A stretch of 12,295 nucleotides of DNA from Atopobium sp. (GCA_015258785.1 JABZHP010000037.1:1-12295); one strand, 5' to 3'. Shown: positions 1-7,216, counted from the first letter of the stretch. The notes: a model not told the origin generated them from the letters alone. A program made the numbers and translations.

Positions 1-856
1 CGGTAAGTCCATGACGGCATTGTCAGTCATGGGATTGCTGCCTACACCTCCTGCGCAGATTACCGGCGGAGAAATTATTTTTGAGGGAACTGATTTAACG
101 CAGCTTCCTCGTGGTGGCATGCGTGACTTCCGCGGTAATCGCATTGGTATGATCTTCCAGGAGCCTATGACCTCCTTAAATCCTGTTATGAAATCTGGTC
201 TTCAGATTCGTGAAGGCATCCTTGTTCATAATCCCAACATGAGCAAACAGGAGGCAGATCAGAAGGCCCTTGATATGATCAAACTGGTGGGTATTCCTGC
301 ACCAGAGAAGGTCTTCTCGTCATATCCACATGAGCTTTCTGGTGGTATGCGCCAGCGTGTCATGATTGCTATGGCACTTGCGTGCCAGCCATCGCTGCTT
401 ATCTGCGACGAGCCAACAACTGCTTTGGATGTAACGGTTCAGGCACAGATTCTGCAGATCATTGACCGCATGAAGCAAGACCTGGGTACCGCCGTCATGC
501 TGATTACGCACGACATGGGCGTTGTTTCCGAGATGGCTGACTGGGTTCTTGTCATGTACGCTGGTCATCGTGTTGAGTATGCGCAGTCTGCAGAGCTCTT
601 TACTAACCCTCTGCATCCTTATGCTCAGGGCTTGATTGCATCTATTCCATCGTTTGACGAGCGCACCAAGGAACTCTATGCAATTCCTGGTAGCGTTCCT
701 ATGCTTTCGCATATGCCTTCTGGCTGCCCATTCCATCCACGTTGTCCGTTTGCTAAGGACATTTGTAAGAATCGTCGTCCTAGCTTGACTGCTGTTGGTG
801 AAGACAATTGCCATACTGTCAGCTGTTGGAAATACACTGATGAGTGGGGTGAGTAG
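1..856 (+). CDS. oppD: Oligopeptide/dipeptide ABC transporter ATP-binding protein, OppD/DppD type (5' end cut by window)
   Basis: This is one of the two cytoplasmic ATPases that drive Opp/Dpp peptide import. The reading frame is open to the left edge, where bases 2-10 encode Gly-Lys-Ser, the end of Walker A, so the true start lies upstream and roughly 45 residues are missing; the ATG at 11 is internal. Counting from that Met, the Q-loop is FQEPMTSLNP (49-58), the signature ELSGGMRQR (108-116), Walker B LLICDEP (129-135) and the H-loop His167. The C-terminal oligopeptide-transporter domain carries cysteines 239, 245, 252, 267 and 272 in a CPFHPRCPFAKDIC context, the motif that binds an iron-sulfur cluster in a characterised DppD. 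It is followed two bases later by the OppF gene with the RBS inside its last codons, so the two are surely co-transcribed. Permease genes presumably lie upstream. OppD versus DppD cannot be decided. Confidence 0.95.
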   Translation, partial: GKSMTALSVMGLLPTPPAQITGGEIIFEGTDLTQLPRGGMRDFRGNRIGMIFQEPMTSLNPVMKSGLQIREGILVHNPNMSKQEADQKALDMIKLVGIPAPEKVFSSYPHELSGGMRQRVMIAMALACQPSLLICDEPTTALDVTVQAQILQIIDRMKQDLGTAVMLITHDMGVVSEMADWVLVMYAGHRVEYAQSAELFTNPLHPYAQGLIASIPSFDERTKELYAIPGSVPMLSHMPSGCPFHPRCPFAKDICKNRRPSLTAVGEDNCHTVSCWKYTDEWGE

Positions 857-858
857 TC

Positions 859-1971
859 ATGGCAGAAGAGAAAAACACAGACATCAAGGACCTTTCTGGC
901 GAGAAAACCATCTTGTCCGTAAAGAACTTGGTTAAGCGATTCCCCATCAAAAACGGTGTATTTGGTCGTTCTAATGCTTCCGTTCATGCTGTTGAGGATG
1001 TTTCTTTTGAGCTCAGGCGCAAAGAGACCCTGGCCATTGTTGGTGAGTCTGGCTGCGGAAAGTCTACAACAGGCAAGTGCGTACTGCGACTTACCGAGCC
1101 AACCTCTGGTACGGTTGAGCTTGATGGAGAAGACTTTACCTCGCTTAAGGGAGAAGATCTTAAGCGTGCTCGTCAGAAGATGAAGCTTATCTTCCAGGAT
1201 CCTTACAGCTCACTGAACCCTCGCATGACGGTCATGGATATCATTGGCGAGCCTATTGATATTGCAGGCACCTATAAGACAAAGGCAGAGCGTGATGCTC
1301 GCATTGAAGAGGTTATGGAGGAAGTTGGCCTTAACCTTGAGTTCAAGTACCGCTACCCTCATGAGTTCTCGGGCGGTCAGCGCCAGCGTATTGGTATTGC
1401 GCGCGCTATTGTGCTTGAGCCAGAAATTGTTGTCTGCGATGAGCCTGTTTCTGCTTTGGACGTTTCTGTTCAGGCCAAGGTAATCAACTTGCTTGAAGAG
1501 CTTCAGAAGGACCACGGTCTGGCATACATCTTTATTAGCCATGACCTTTCTGTTGTCCGCCACATTGCAGATACTGTTATGGTCATGTATCTGGGTCATC
1601 AGATGGAGTTTGCCACCAAAGACGCCCTCTTTGAGCGTCCTCTGCACCCATACACTCAGGCACTTTTGGACGTTATTCCTCGTATTCGCCACGAGCGCAT
1701 CCAGGAAAAGCGCATTCTTCAAGGTGACGTTCCAAGTCCTGCTAACCCACCTTCAGGCTGCGTATTCCACACGCGCTGCCCTAAGGCAATGAAGGTTTGC
1801 TCTGAGCGCGTTCCTGAGCGTATCGAGGCTGAGCCAGGTCACTTCTGCGCTTGCCACCTGTATAACACGTCACTTACGGATGAAGACCGCACACCACAGG
1901 TGGCTCACGCTATTGAGGCGGCTCAGAAGGCCGTAGAAGAAGCGCGCCTTGAGGAGAAGATTTCCGAGTAG
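859..1971 (+). CDS. oppF: Oligopeptide/dipeptide ABC transporter ATP-binding protein, OppF/DppF type
   Basis: This is the partner ATPase of the preceding OppD-like protein in a peptide importer. It is 370 residues long. Walker A is GESGCGKST (63-71 region), the Q-loop FQDPYSSLNP (112-121), the signature FSGGQRQR (170-177), Walker B IVVCDEP (190-196) and the switch His228. The C-terminal domain has the same cysteine pattern as OppD (Cys301, 307, 314, 330/332; GCVFHTRCP), followed by a charged helical tail (about 335-370, rich in Glu, Ala and Lys) beyond the usual domain end. The ATG at 859 lies two bases after the oppD stop, with GGGGTGAG upstream as RBS. A hairpin terminator follows the stop, so this is the last gene of the operon. 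The matching binding protein is probably the convergent lipoprotein gene next door. Confidence 0.96.
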   Translation: MAEEKNTDIKDLSGEKTILSVKNLVKRFPIKNGVFGRSNASVHAVEDVSFELRRKETLAIVGESGCGKSTTGKCVLRLTEPTSGTVELDGEDFTSLKGEDLKRARQKMKLIFQDPYSSLNPRMTVMDIIGEPIDIAGTYKTKAERDARIEEVMEEVGLNLEFKYRYPHEFSGGQRQRIGIARAIVLEPEIVVCDEPVSALDVSVQAKVINLLEELQKDHGLAYIFISHDLSVVRHIADTVMVMYLGHQMEFATKDALFERPLHPYTQALLDVIPRIRHERIQEKRILQGDVPSPANPPSGCVFHTRCPKAMKVCSERVPERIEAEPGHFCACHLYNTSLTDEDRTPQVAHAIEAAQKAVEEARLEEKISE

Positions 1972-2006
1972 CGCATCTTATTGTCATGTCTTAAAACGGC
2001 TTACAT

Positions 2007-2051
2007 AAACAAATAGGCGAGAAGACCAATCGATCTTCTCGCCTTTGTTTT
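2007..2051. terminator. Bidirectional intrinsic terminator between convergent genes
   Basis: A perfect 11-bp stem (2015-2025 with 2034-2044, AGGCGAGAAGA and its complement) closes an 8-base loop. It is flanked by AAACAAA on the left and TTGTTTT on the right, so a T-rich tract follows the hairpin on either strand. It sits between the stop of oppF (1971) and the stop of the minus-strand binding-protein gene (2066), and can end both transcripts. Confidence 0.9.
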
Positions 2052-2065
2052 GTATGGAGGAAGCC

Positions 2066-3670
2066 TTACTTCTTCTTAACCTTATCGAAGTGAGGGTTAA
2101 CCAAAACGGTGAGGCCGGTAAACTCTGGCTTCAAGACATAAGGCATCTGTGGCCAGTCGATAGGCAGGCAAGCGTAGTCTGTGTGAGTCATAAGACTGTC
2201 TGCCTGGCGGGTAAGCTCCAGGACCTTGTCGTTGTTGTTAACGGTTGAACGAGCCTGATCAACCAGGCTGTCAAACTCGGTGCTGTTGTAGAAGGAAGAC
2301 TTCTTTGCAGCGCGGTCAGAGCGGAAGTAAGAGCCCATGTGCTCAACACCCTGGAAGGAGAGGGTAGACCACGTGACGAGGGTAACCTCAAGTTCTCCGT
2401 TGGTACGTGCGTCGCTCCAAACGCCAGAGTCAATAACGCTAACGTTACAGGTAACGCCAATCTTGGACCATGCATCCTGAAGGGCAACCATAAGGTTCTG
2501 ATCCTGGCTTCTGACCTGTGCATTAAGAGTGAGGTTAGAAACACCTGCCTGTGCAAGAAGCTGCTTTGCCTTGTCTACGTTGTACTCAAACTCTGGAGCG
2601 GACTCATTGTAGCCAGTCTCAGAAGATGGGATAAACGACTTAGCAGGTTTGGCAACACCAGAAAGAATGGTGCTGCAAATGGTATCTCTGTCAATTGCCA
2701 TAGAGAGCGCCTGACGAACGCGAACATCTTTGAGATTCTCGCTCTTAAGGTTCAAGTTTACAAACTGCGTGGATGCAGGAGTGTAGTTGACAATCTCTTT
2801 GGAGATAGACTCATCATTTTGGTACTGCTGAATAAGAGACTGAGAAATAAAGACCAGGTCAACATCATTGTTCTTGTAGTTAAGAACACGGGTGTTGGCG
2901 TCGTCAATGTAGACAAATCTAAGCTCATCCAGGCCAGGCTTACCCTCATGGTAGTCAGCAAATCCCTCAAGAACAACTTCTGTGGTGCTGTCGTTTGAAA
3001 CAAGCTTATAAGCGCCAGTACCAATGAAGTTGGTCTCAGTACCCCATGCCTCACCGGCTTCTTTGCAAGCCTTCTCTGGGTAGATAACAGCGTAGAACTG
3101 AGACATGATCGCATTAAAGGTTGAATAAGGCTGTGTCAGTTTGATGTCAAAGTGACGGTCATCCTTAATAACAACACCAGAAAGCTCTTCTGTTGTGCCA
3201 GCAATGATGTCTTTAGCACCCTCGATGTATGCGTACGAGTCAATTGAGGTTGCCTTAGTAGCAGGCAAGAACATACGCGTGAAGGTGTACTTAACGTCAG
3301 AGGACTTAAGGGTCTCTCCATTGTGGAATTTGATGCCATCCTTAAGCTCATATGAGTAGGTAAGGCCATCTTCAGAGACAGTAGGGAGGCCGGTTACCAG
3401 GTTTGGCTCAATCTCTTTTGTGTCTGGATTAAGTACCAGCAAAGACTCTGCAACTGCCTCAGATACACCAACAGAACCAGAAGTCTTCTGAGTATCAAAG
3501 GTTACCTTTGGGTTGTTTACACCAAAGCGTAATACCTTTTTCTCTGCGTCTCCACCAGCTGAACCGCCACAAGCAGAAAGTAGTGAAGCAGAACCGGCGG
3601 CAACGGCAGCCGCCAAAGATCCACGTAAGAATGATTTACGGGAAAGGTTATTAAATACGTGCTCTTTCAT
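2066..3670 (-). CDS. Peptide ABC transporter substrate-binding lipoprotein (SBP family 5, OppA/DppA-like)
   Basis: A 534-residue extracytoplasmic solute receptor, anchored by lipid, that would deliver oligopeptides to the Opp/Dpp permease. The N-terminus has SRKSFLRG (10-17), a variant of the Tat motif with Arg-Lys instead of Arg-Arg, then an Ala-rich hydrophobic stretch and the lipobox LSAC with Cys34 as the lipidation site, then a Gly/Ser linker. The family-5 block around residues 104-133 (YSYELKDGIKFHNGET and following) is clear, and length fits the family. The start is supported by GGAAGG six bases upstream. The gene is convergent with oppDF rather than inside that operon and has its own promoter region, so receptor and ATPases can be regulated separately. 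Which peptides it binds is not visible. Pairing with the adjacent ATPases is inference from neighbourhood. Confidence 0.95.
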   Translation of the reverse strand: MKEHVFNNLSRKSFLRGSLAAAVAAGSASLLSACGGSAGGDAEKKVLRFGVNNPKVTFDTQKTSGSVGVSEAVAESLLVLNPDTKEIEPNLVTGLPTVSEDGLTYSYELKDGIKFHNGETLKSSDVKYTFTRMFLPATKATSIDSYAYIEGAKDIIAGTTEELSGVVIKDDRHFDIKLTQPYSTFNAIMSQFYAVIYPEKACKEAGEAWGTETNFIGTGAYKLVSNDSTTEVVLEGFADYHEGKPGLDELRFVYIDDANTRVLNYKNNDVDLVFISQSLIQQYQNDESISKEIVNYTPASTQFVNLNLKSENLKDVRVRQALSMAIDRDTICSTILSGVAKPAKSFIPSSETGYNESAPEFEYNVDKAKQLLAQAGVSNLTLNAQVRSQDQNLMVALQDAWSKIGVTCNVSVIDSGVWSDARTNGELEVTLVTWSTLSFQGVEHMGSYFRSDRAAKKSSFYNSTEFDSLVDQARSTVNNNDKVLELTRQADSLMTHTDYACLPIDWPQMPYVLKPEFTGLTVLVNPHFDKVKKK

Positions 3671-3743
3671 AGGGCGCCTTCCGTTTGCATCTTCAAAATA
3701 TGAAGCTTAAATGTAAAGAACTGGCTTCTTAATACCCAAATTA

Positions 3744-3772
3744 ATTGTACGCAATACAGAAAAATGTTTCAT
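3744..3772 (-). promoter_or_regulatory. Candidate sigma-70-type promoter for the peptide-binding lipoprotein gene
   Basis: On the minus strand, TACAAT (plus 3744-3749; 5 of 6 consensus) lies 17 bases downstream of ATGAAA (plus 3767-3772; 4 of 6). This predicts a transcript start near 3737 and a leader of about 66 bases, ending in the GGAAGG ribosome site before the start at 3670. Called by eye from consensus only. Confidence 0.45.
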
Positions 3773-3787
3773 TAATGAAAAAACATT
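3763..3787. promoter_or_regulatory. Palindrome, possible operator, over the -35 of the lipoprotein promoter
   Basis: TTTCATTAATGAAA (3767-3780) is a perfect 14-base palindrome. AATGTTT (3763-3769) and AAACATT (3781-3787) form a second, overlapping inverted repeat. The site lies between two divergent genes and covers the predicted minus-strand -35, as a repressor site would. It is AT-rich, so chance is possible, and I do not recognise the regulator. Confidence 0.4.
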
Positions 3788-3904
3788 GTGGAGGAGGGCT
3801 TGCTAGAGTGGCACGAAAAGCGTAAAAGCGATAAAGTCAAAGACTAAATAAGGGTCAACCTTTACTGTTATGTTGTTTGAAGAGCTGAGTGTTAAGAGGA
3901 TTTT

Positions 3905-4699
3905 GTGGTTATTCCAGATATTGTCAAAGATGCATTTAGTGATGTTCCCAAGCTTCCTGCTTCTGAGCGCCCTCTTATCTGTGTGACTCCTCGCTGGATG
4001 CCTGAAGAAAATTTTTCTGATTCTGCTTCTGTAGCACAAATTCAGTTTGACGCCATTCTTGCAGCTGGCGGCATTCCAATCATGATGCCGTTAACAGAAG
4101 ATCCAGAAGTTATTGGTCAGTTTGTTGAGATGTGTGACGGCTTCTGCCTCACTGGTGGTCACGATGTTGACCCTCGCAATTGGGGAGAAGAGCCACGCGA
4201 CCTTAATCGTTTGTGTCCTATACGAGATGCGCTTGAGTTTGAGCTGGTAAAGCAGGTACTTGCTGCAGATAAACCTTTACTTGCTATTTGCCGTGGCCTT
4301 CAGCTTTTAAACGTTGTGTTGGGCGGTACGCTTGTACAAGATTTGCACACCCTTGAAGCAACAGAAAATCATGCATTCTGGACTCATTCGGCAAATTTGT
4401 ACCATCCAGCTCATGCTGTTCATGTTCAAAAAGATTCTTCGCTGTACAACGCTCTGGGTAAGGTTGAAGACATTCAAGCAAACTCGTATCACGATGAGGC
4501 CCTGAAAAAGGTTTCCGCTGAGCTTACTGTAGTTGCGTATGCTTCAGACGGCATTATTGAAGGAGCCGAGGTCAAGGGCAAGACGTTTGCTCTAGGTGTG
4601 CAGTGGCATCCAGAGTATGGTTGGCAATACAGCAAAGCTGACTGTGAACTTTGGAAATCCTTTGTTACAGCTTCACGAGCCTCACGGTCTTCTCGTTAA
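3905..4699 (+). CDS. Class I glutamine amidotransferase-like hydrolase, peptidase C26 / gamma-glutamyl-GABA hydrolase (PuuD-like) family
   Basis: A 264-residue cytoplasmic hydrolase of the C26 family, whose members cleave gamma-glutamyl amide bonds (PuuD acts on gamma-glutamyl-GABA). The nucleophile is Cys129 in AICRGLQLLN, with the dyad His235 and Glu237 in QWHPE. The substrate-side motifs GGHDVDP (84-90) and NSYHDEAL (193-200) match the family. The GTG start at 3905 is well constrained: AAGAGGA (3894-3900) precedes it, and an in-frame stop at 3893-3895 rules out anything longer. It diverges from the binding-protein gene and ends just before a strong terminator, so it may be monocistronic. 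No spermidine/putrescine catabolic genes accompany it. In this setting of peptide import and peptidases it could act on gamma-glutamyl peptides or other glutamine conjugates, but the substrate is not settled by sequence. Confidence 0.9.
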   Translation: MVIPDIVKDAFSDVPKLPASERPLICVTPRWMPEENFSDSASVAQIQFDAILAAGGIPIMMPLTEDPEVIGQFVEMCDGFCLTGGHDVDPRNWGEEPRDLNRLCPIRDALEFELVKQVLAADKPLLAICRGLQLLNVVLGGTLVQDLHTLEATENHAFWTHSANLYHPAHAVHVQKDSSLYNALGKVEDIQANSYHDEALKKVSAELTVVAYASDGIIEGAEVKGKTFALGVQWHPEYGWQYSKADCELWKSFVTASRASRSSR

Positions 4700-4703
4700 T
4701 ACA

Positions 4704-4732
4704 TTGATACTCTAAACTGCGTTAACTATTTG
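4704..4732 (+). promoter_or_regulatory. Weak candidate promoter for pepT, overlapping the terminator stem
   Basis: TTGATA (4704-4709; 5 of 6) is followed after exactly 17 bases by TATTTG (4727-4732; 3 of 6), giving a start near 4739 and a very short leader. There is no other room for a promoter between the T tract and the pepT ribosome site. The -10 is poor, so this remains tentative. Confidence 0.25.
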
Positions 4733-4748
4733 GTTAGCGCAGTTTTTT
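4714..4748 (+). terminator. Intrinsic terminator after the C26 hydrolase gene
   Basis: A 13-bp stem (4714-4726 with 4733-4745, one G-T pair) closes a 6-base loop and runs into six T residues (4743-4748). It is 14 bases downstream of the hydrolase stop and only 13 bases before the pepT start codon, so it lies in or just upstream of the pepT leader. Confidence 0.85.
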
Positions 4749-4761
4749 GTAAGGGAGTTTT

Positions 4762-6012
4762 ATGAGTGACGTTCTAGATAGATTTATTGCGTATTGCAAG
4801 GTTTCTTCTCAGTCTAATCCTCTGACCGCAGATAAGGTTCCTTCAACTGAGTCTCAGCACCAGATGGCTGAGGTTGTTGCGGCTGACCTTCGTGAGCTTG
4901 GCGCAGAGAATGTAGTTGTTGATGAGCACGCCTACGTGGTTGCTCACTGGCCGGCAAGCAAGGGTTTGGAGGACCTTCCAACTCTTGGTTTCTGCTGCCA
5001 TATTGATACGGCTTGGCAGTCTTGGGGCAATCCCGTTCACCCTCAGGTTGTTACGTATGAGGGCGGCAAGCTGGTAGTTGGTTCTGATCGTGAGGGCAGA
5101 GAGGTCTATATCAGCCCTGAGACAAATCCTCAGCTTGAGCACATGGTTGGTTGGCAGCTTGTTACCACTGATGGCACGTCGCTGCTTGGTGGCGATGACA
5201 AAGCTGGCATTGCCATGCTGGTCAGCTTGCTCGCTCGCTACAAAGAGCATCCAGAGCTTAAGCACCCACGTATTGCACTTGCGTTTGTTCCTGATGAGGA
5301 GATTGGCCACGGCGCAGCTCTTCTGGATCTTGACGCTTTTGGTGCTGCGTATGGTTACACCATTGACGGGGGTCCCTTTGGCGAGTTTTGCTACGAGACT
5401 TTCAATGCCGCTGAGGTGTTTGTGCGTGCTCACGGACTTTCGGTTCACACGGGTACCGCAAAAGGCCAGATGATCAATGCATCCGAGGCAATTATGCGCT
5501 TCCACGAGTTGCTTCCACCTGCGGAACGTCCTGAGTTCACTGAGGGCTATGATGGCTTCTTCTATCTGGAGCGCGTCAATGGTGATTGCGAGTTTGCTCG
5601 CGCTGATTACATTATTCGAGACCATGACCAGGCAAAGGTTGAGCGCCGTAAGCAGTTGATGGTTGATGCTGCAGCGTATGTAAACAAGCAGATTGGCTCT
5701 GAGGTACTTTCCGTTGAGATTCACGACCAGTATCACAACTTGGCTGACATCGTATTAAAGCCTGAGTATGCGCACTTAATCGAGAATGCTCGTACTGCAT
5801 ACGAGAAGGTCGGCGTAGAGATGACCTGCATTCCAATGCGTGGCGGCACCGACGGATCCCAGCTTTCCTTTAGAGGATTCCCTTGCGCCAATCTCTCTGC
5901 CTGCTACTACAACGCTCACGGCGTCAGAGAGTTTGTTCCTGTCCCTGAGCTTGAGGGTATGGTTGACATGCTTGAGCATCTGGTAGAGCTTTACACCCAT
6001 CCACAAAACTAG
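4762..6012 (+). CDS. pepT: Peptidase T (tripeptide aminopeptidase, M20B family)
   Basis: A cytoplasmic di-zinc aminopeptidase that removes the N-terminal residue from tripeptides. The 416-residue length is right for PepT. The predicted metal ligands are His80 (CHIDT), Asp145 (LLGGDDKAG), Glu180 (PDEEIG), Asp202 (TIDGGPFGE) and His386 (NAHGVREFV). Catalytic Asp82 and Glu179 are in place. Family blocks YETFNAAEV (211-219) and RGGTDGSQLSF (360-370) are intact, including the lid/dimer domain region around 215-330. AAGGGAG (4751-4757) sits four bases before the ATG. A terminator hairpin ends just upstream of the ribosome site, which implies promoter overlap or read-through control. The M42 peptidase gene follows after nine bases, so the two are one operon. 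It fits as the intracellular step after oligopeptide uptake. Confidence 0.97.
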   Translation: MSDVLDRFIAYCKVSSQSNPLTADKVPSTESQHQMAEVVAADLRELGAENVVVDEHAYVVAHWPASKGLEDLPTLGFCCHIDTAWQSWGNPVHPQVVTYEGGKLVVGSDREGREVYISPETNPQLEHMVGWQLVTTDGTSLLGGDDKAGIAMLVSLLARYKEHPELKHPRIALAFVPDEEIGHGAALLDLDAFGAAYGYTIDGGPFGEFCYETFNAAEVFVRAHGLSVHTGTAKGQMINASEAIMRFHELLPPAERPEFTEGYDGFFYLERVNGDCEFARADYIIRDHDQAKVERRKQLMVDAAAYVNKQIGSEVLSVEIHDQYHNLADIVLKPEYAHLIENARTAYEKVGVEMTCIPMRGGTDGSQLSFRGFPCANLSACYYNAHGVREFVPVPELEGMVDMLEHLVELYTHPQN

Positions 6013-6021
6013 GAGATTTTA

Positions 6022-7083
6022 ATGACTCATTTTGAAACTGATACACAGTATTTGATTGATACTACAAAGAAGCTTGTTGAGTGCGATAGCCCTGTTGGCT
6101 ACTACGAGCGCATCCATGAGCTGCTTCGTGAGCTTGTTGCCGAGGCGGGCTATGAGCTTCAGATTGACAACAAAGCTACGGCGTATGTCCTGGTAGAGGG
6201 TAAAGATACCAGCAAGACTGTGGGCGTTAATGCTCACCTTGACACCATTGGCCTGATTGTGCGCGGCTTCAATTCAGACGGCACACTGCGCGTTCGCCAG
6301 CTGGGCGGCATCAACTACCACAGCATTGAGGGCGAGACCTGCCATGTTGTCTGCAGAGATGGCTCCGTTGTTGATGGCCAGGTAATCTGCAATCACCACT
6401 CCGTTCACGTCTTTGAAGACGCTCGAACCATGGAGCGCAACGAGGACAACATGTCCATCTCGCTTATCGCTGACGTTTCTTCCCCTGAGGAAGCTCGTGC
6501 GTTGGGTGTCTCAGAGGGTGCAGTTGTTGCCATTGATCCTCACTTTGAGATGTATGACAACGGCTATATGGTTTCTCGCTTTATCGACGATAAGGCTTGT
6601 GTTGCCGCACAGCTTCATACACTCCGTTGGCTGGCGCAATCTGGCGAGAAACCCCTCTATAACACCTTGTTTGCATTCCCCATGTACGAGGAGATTGGTC
6701 ACGGCGGCGCATTCTTGCCTGTTGAGGTGGATGAGTACGTATCGCTGGACATTACCCTTATTGGCCTTGACTACGATTCAAACGAGCACCACGTAGGCAT
6801 CATTGTTTCTGATATTCGCTCGCCTTACGATTGGGAAGTTTCCAACAAACTTATTGCGTGTGCGCAGGAGGTTGTTGAGCCAGAAAAGTGGAACCAGCAG
6901 GTTGCCTTCCACTTCTCAACTGATGCTAATGCTGCGTATTTCTCCGGCAACGATCTTAAGAGCGGCGCATTTGGTCCAGCTTGTCTCAACACTCACGGTC
7001 GTGAGCGCTGCCACATCGATGCAATTATCGGCACCGAGAACCTGTGCCGCGCGTACGTCCTTGGATATGGCGAGAAGAACTAG
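6022..7083 (+). CDS. M42-family metallopeptidase (glutamyl/leucyl aminopeptidase, PepA/FrvX/TET-like)
   Basis: A 353-residue predicted cytoplasmic, metal-dependent aminopeptidase; M42 enzymes usually form large dodecamers that degrade short peptides. Predicted metal ligands are His72 (NAHLDTIG), Asp189 (RFIDDKAC), Glu224 (MYEEIGHGGA), Asp250 (GLDYDS) and His331 (RERCHIDAI), with Glu223 as general base. The segment from about 80 to 175 (SDGTLRVRQLGGI, DGQVICNHH) matches the inserted beta-barrel domain of M42 and sets it apart from M20. The AHMDEIG motif usual in M42 reads AHLDTIG here, with Thr for Glu, closer to M20. The ribosome site AGGAGA overlaps the pepT stop codon, so translation is coupled. 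A hairpin covers its own stop codon. Exact residue specificity cannot be read from sequence. Confidence 0.88.
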   Translation: MTHFETDTQYLIDTTKKLVECDSPVGYYERIHELLRELVAEAGYELQIDNKATAYVLVEGKDTSKTVGVNAHLDTIGLIVRGFNSDGTLRVRQLGGINYHSIEGETCHVVCRDGSVVDGQVICNHHSVHVFEDARTMERNEDNMSISLIADVSSPEEARALGVSEGAVVAIDPHFEMYDNGYMVSRFIDDKACVAAQLHTLRWLAQSGEKPLYNTLFAFPMYEEIGHGGAFLPVEVDEYVSLDITLIGLDYDSNEHHVGIIVSDIRSPYDWEVSNKLIACAQEVVEPEKWNQQVAFHFSTDANAAYFSGNDLKSGAFGPACLNTHGRERCHIDAIIGTENLCRAYVLGYGEKN

Positions 7084-7096
7084 TTTTTCTCGCCAT
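7067..7096. repeat. Hairpin spanning the stop codon of the M42 peptidase gene
   Basis: A 13-bp inverted repeat (7067-7079 with 7084-7096, one G-T pair) with loop CTAG. The stop codon TAG lies in the loop. No T tract follows on either strand, so it is not a standard intrinsic terminator, though it may help end or protect the pepT operon transcript. Confidence 0.6.
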
Positions 7097-7131
7097 GGGT
7101 GCAGCTTGCTCTTATGGATGTATCAAAGAGT

Positions 7132-7159
7132 TTGCAAGATATGCTGTATATCGTATGAA
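7132..7159 (+). promoter_or_regulatory. Candidate promoter with inverted repeat in the spacer, upstream of the ABC binding-protein gene
   Basis: TTGCAA (7132-7137; 4 of 6) and TATGAA (7154-7159; 4 of 6) are 16 bases apart. The spacer holds GATAT-N5-ATATC (7138-7152), a possible operator. The leader would be about 50 bases, ending in AGGAG (7206-7210) before the ATG at 7217. I saw no riboswitch-like conserved core, such as a TPP box, in the 133-base gap. Confidence 0.3.
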
Positions 7160-7216
7160 TTTTGCTGTAGACGTGATAAGGTAGCCATAGTTAACTTTTC
7201 GAGTCAGGAGTGATTC

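Noticed and set aside
2339..2998. 219-codon plus-strand frame opposite the peptide-binding lipoprotein gene
   Set aside because: It lies wholly inside a convincing family-5 receptor gene, with no ribosome site or recognisable protein features.
4843..5736. 297-codon open frame on the minus strand opposite pepT
   Set aside because: pepT on the plus strand has every catalytic motif of its family. The antisense frame has no recognisable domain and a biased composition; it is open because of the codon bias of pepT.
7084..7216. TPP or other riboswitch before the THI5-like receptor gene
   Set aside because: No CTGAGA, ACCTGATCTGG or similar conserved core is present, and no terminator or sequestering stem precedes the ribosome site.
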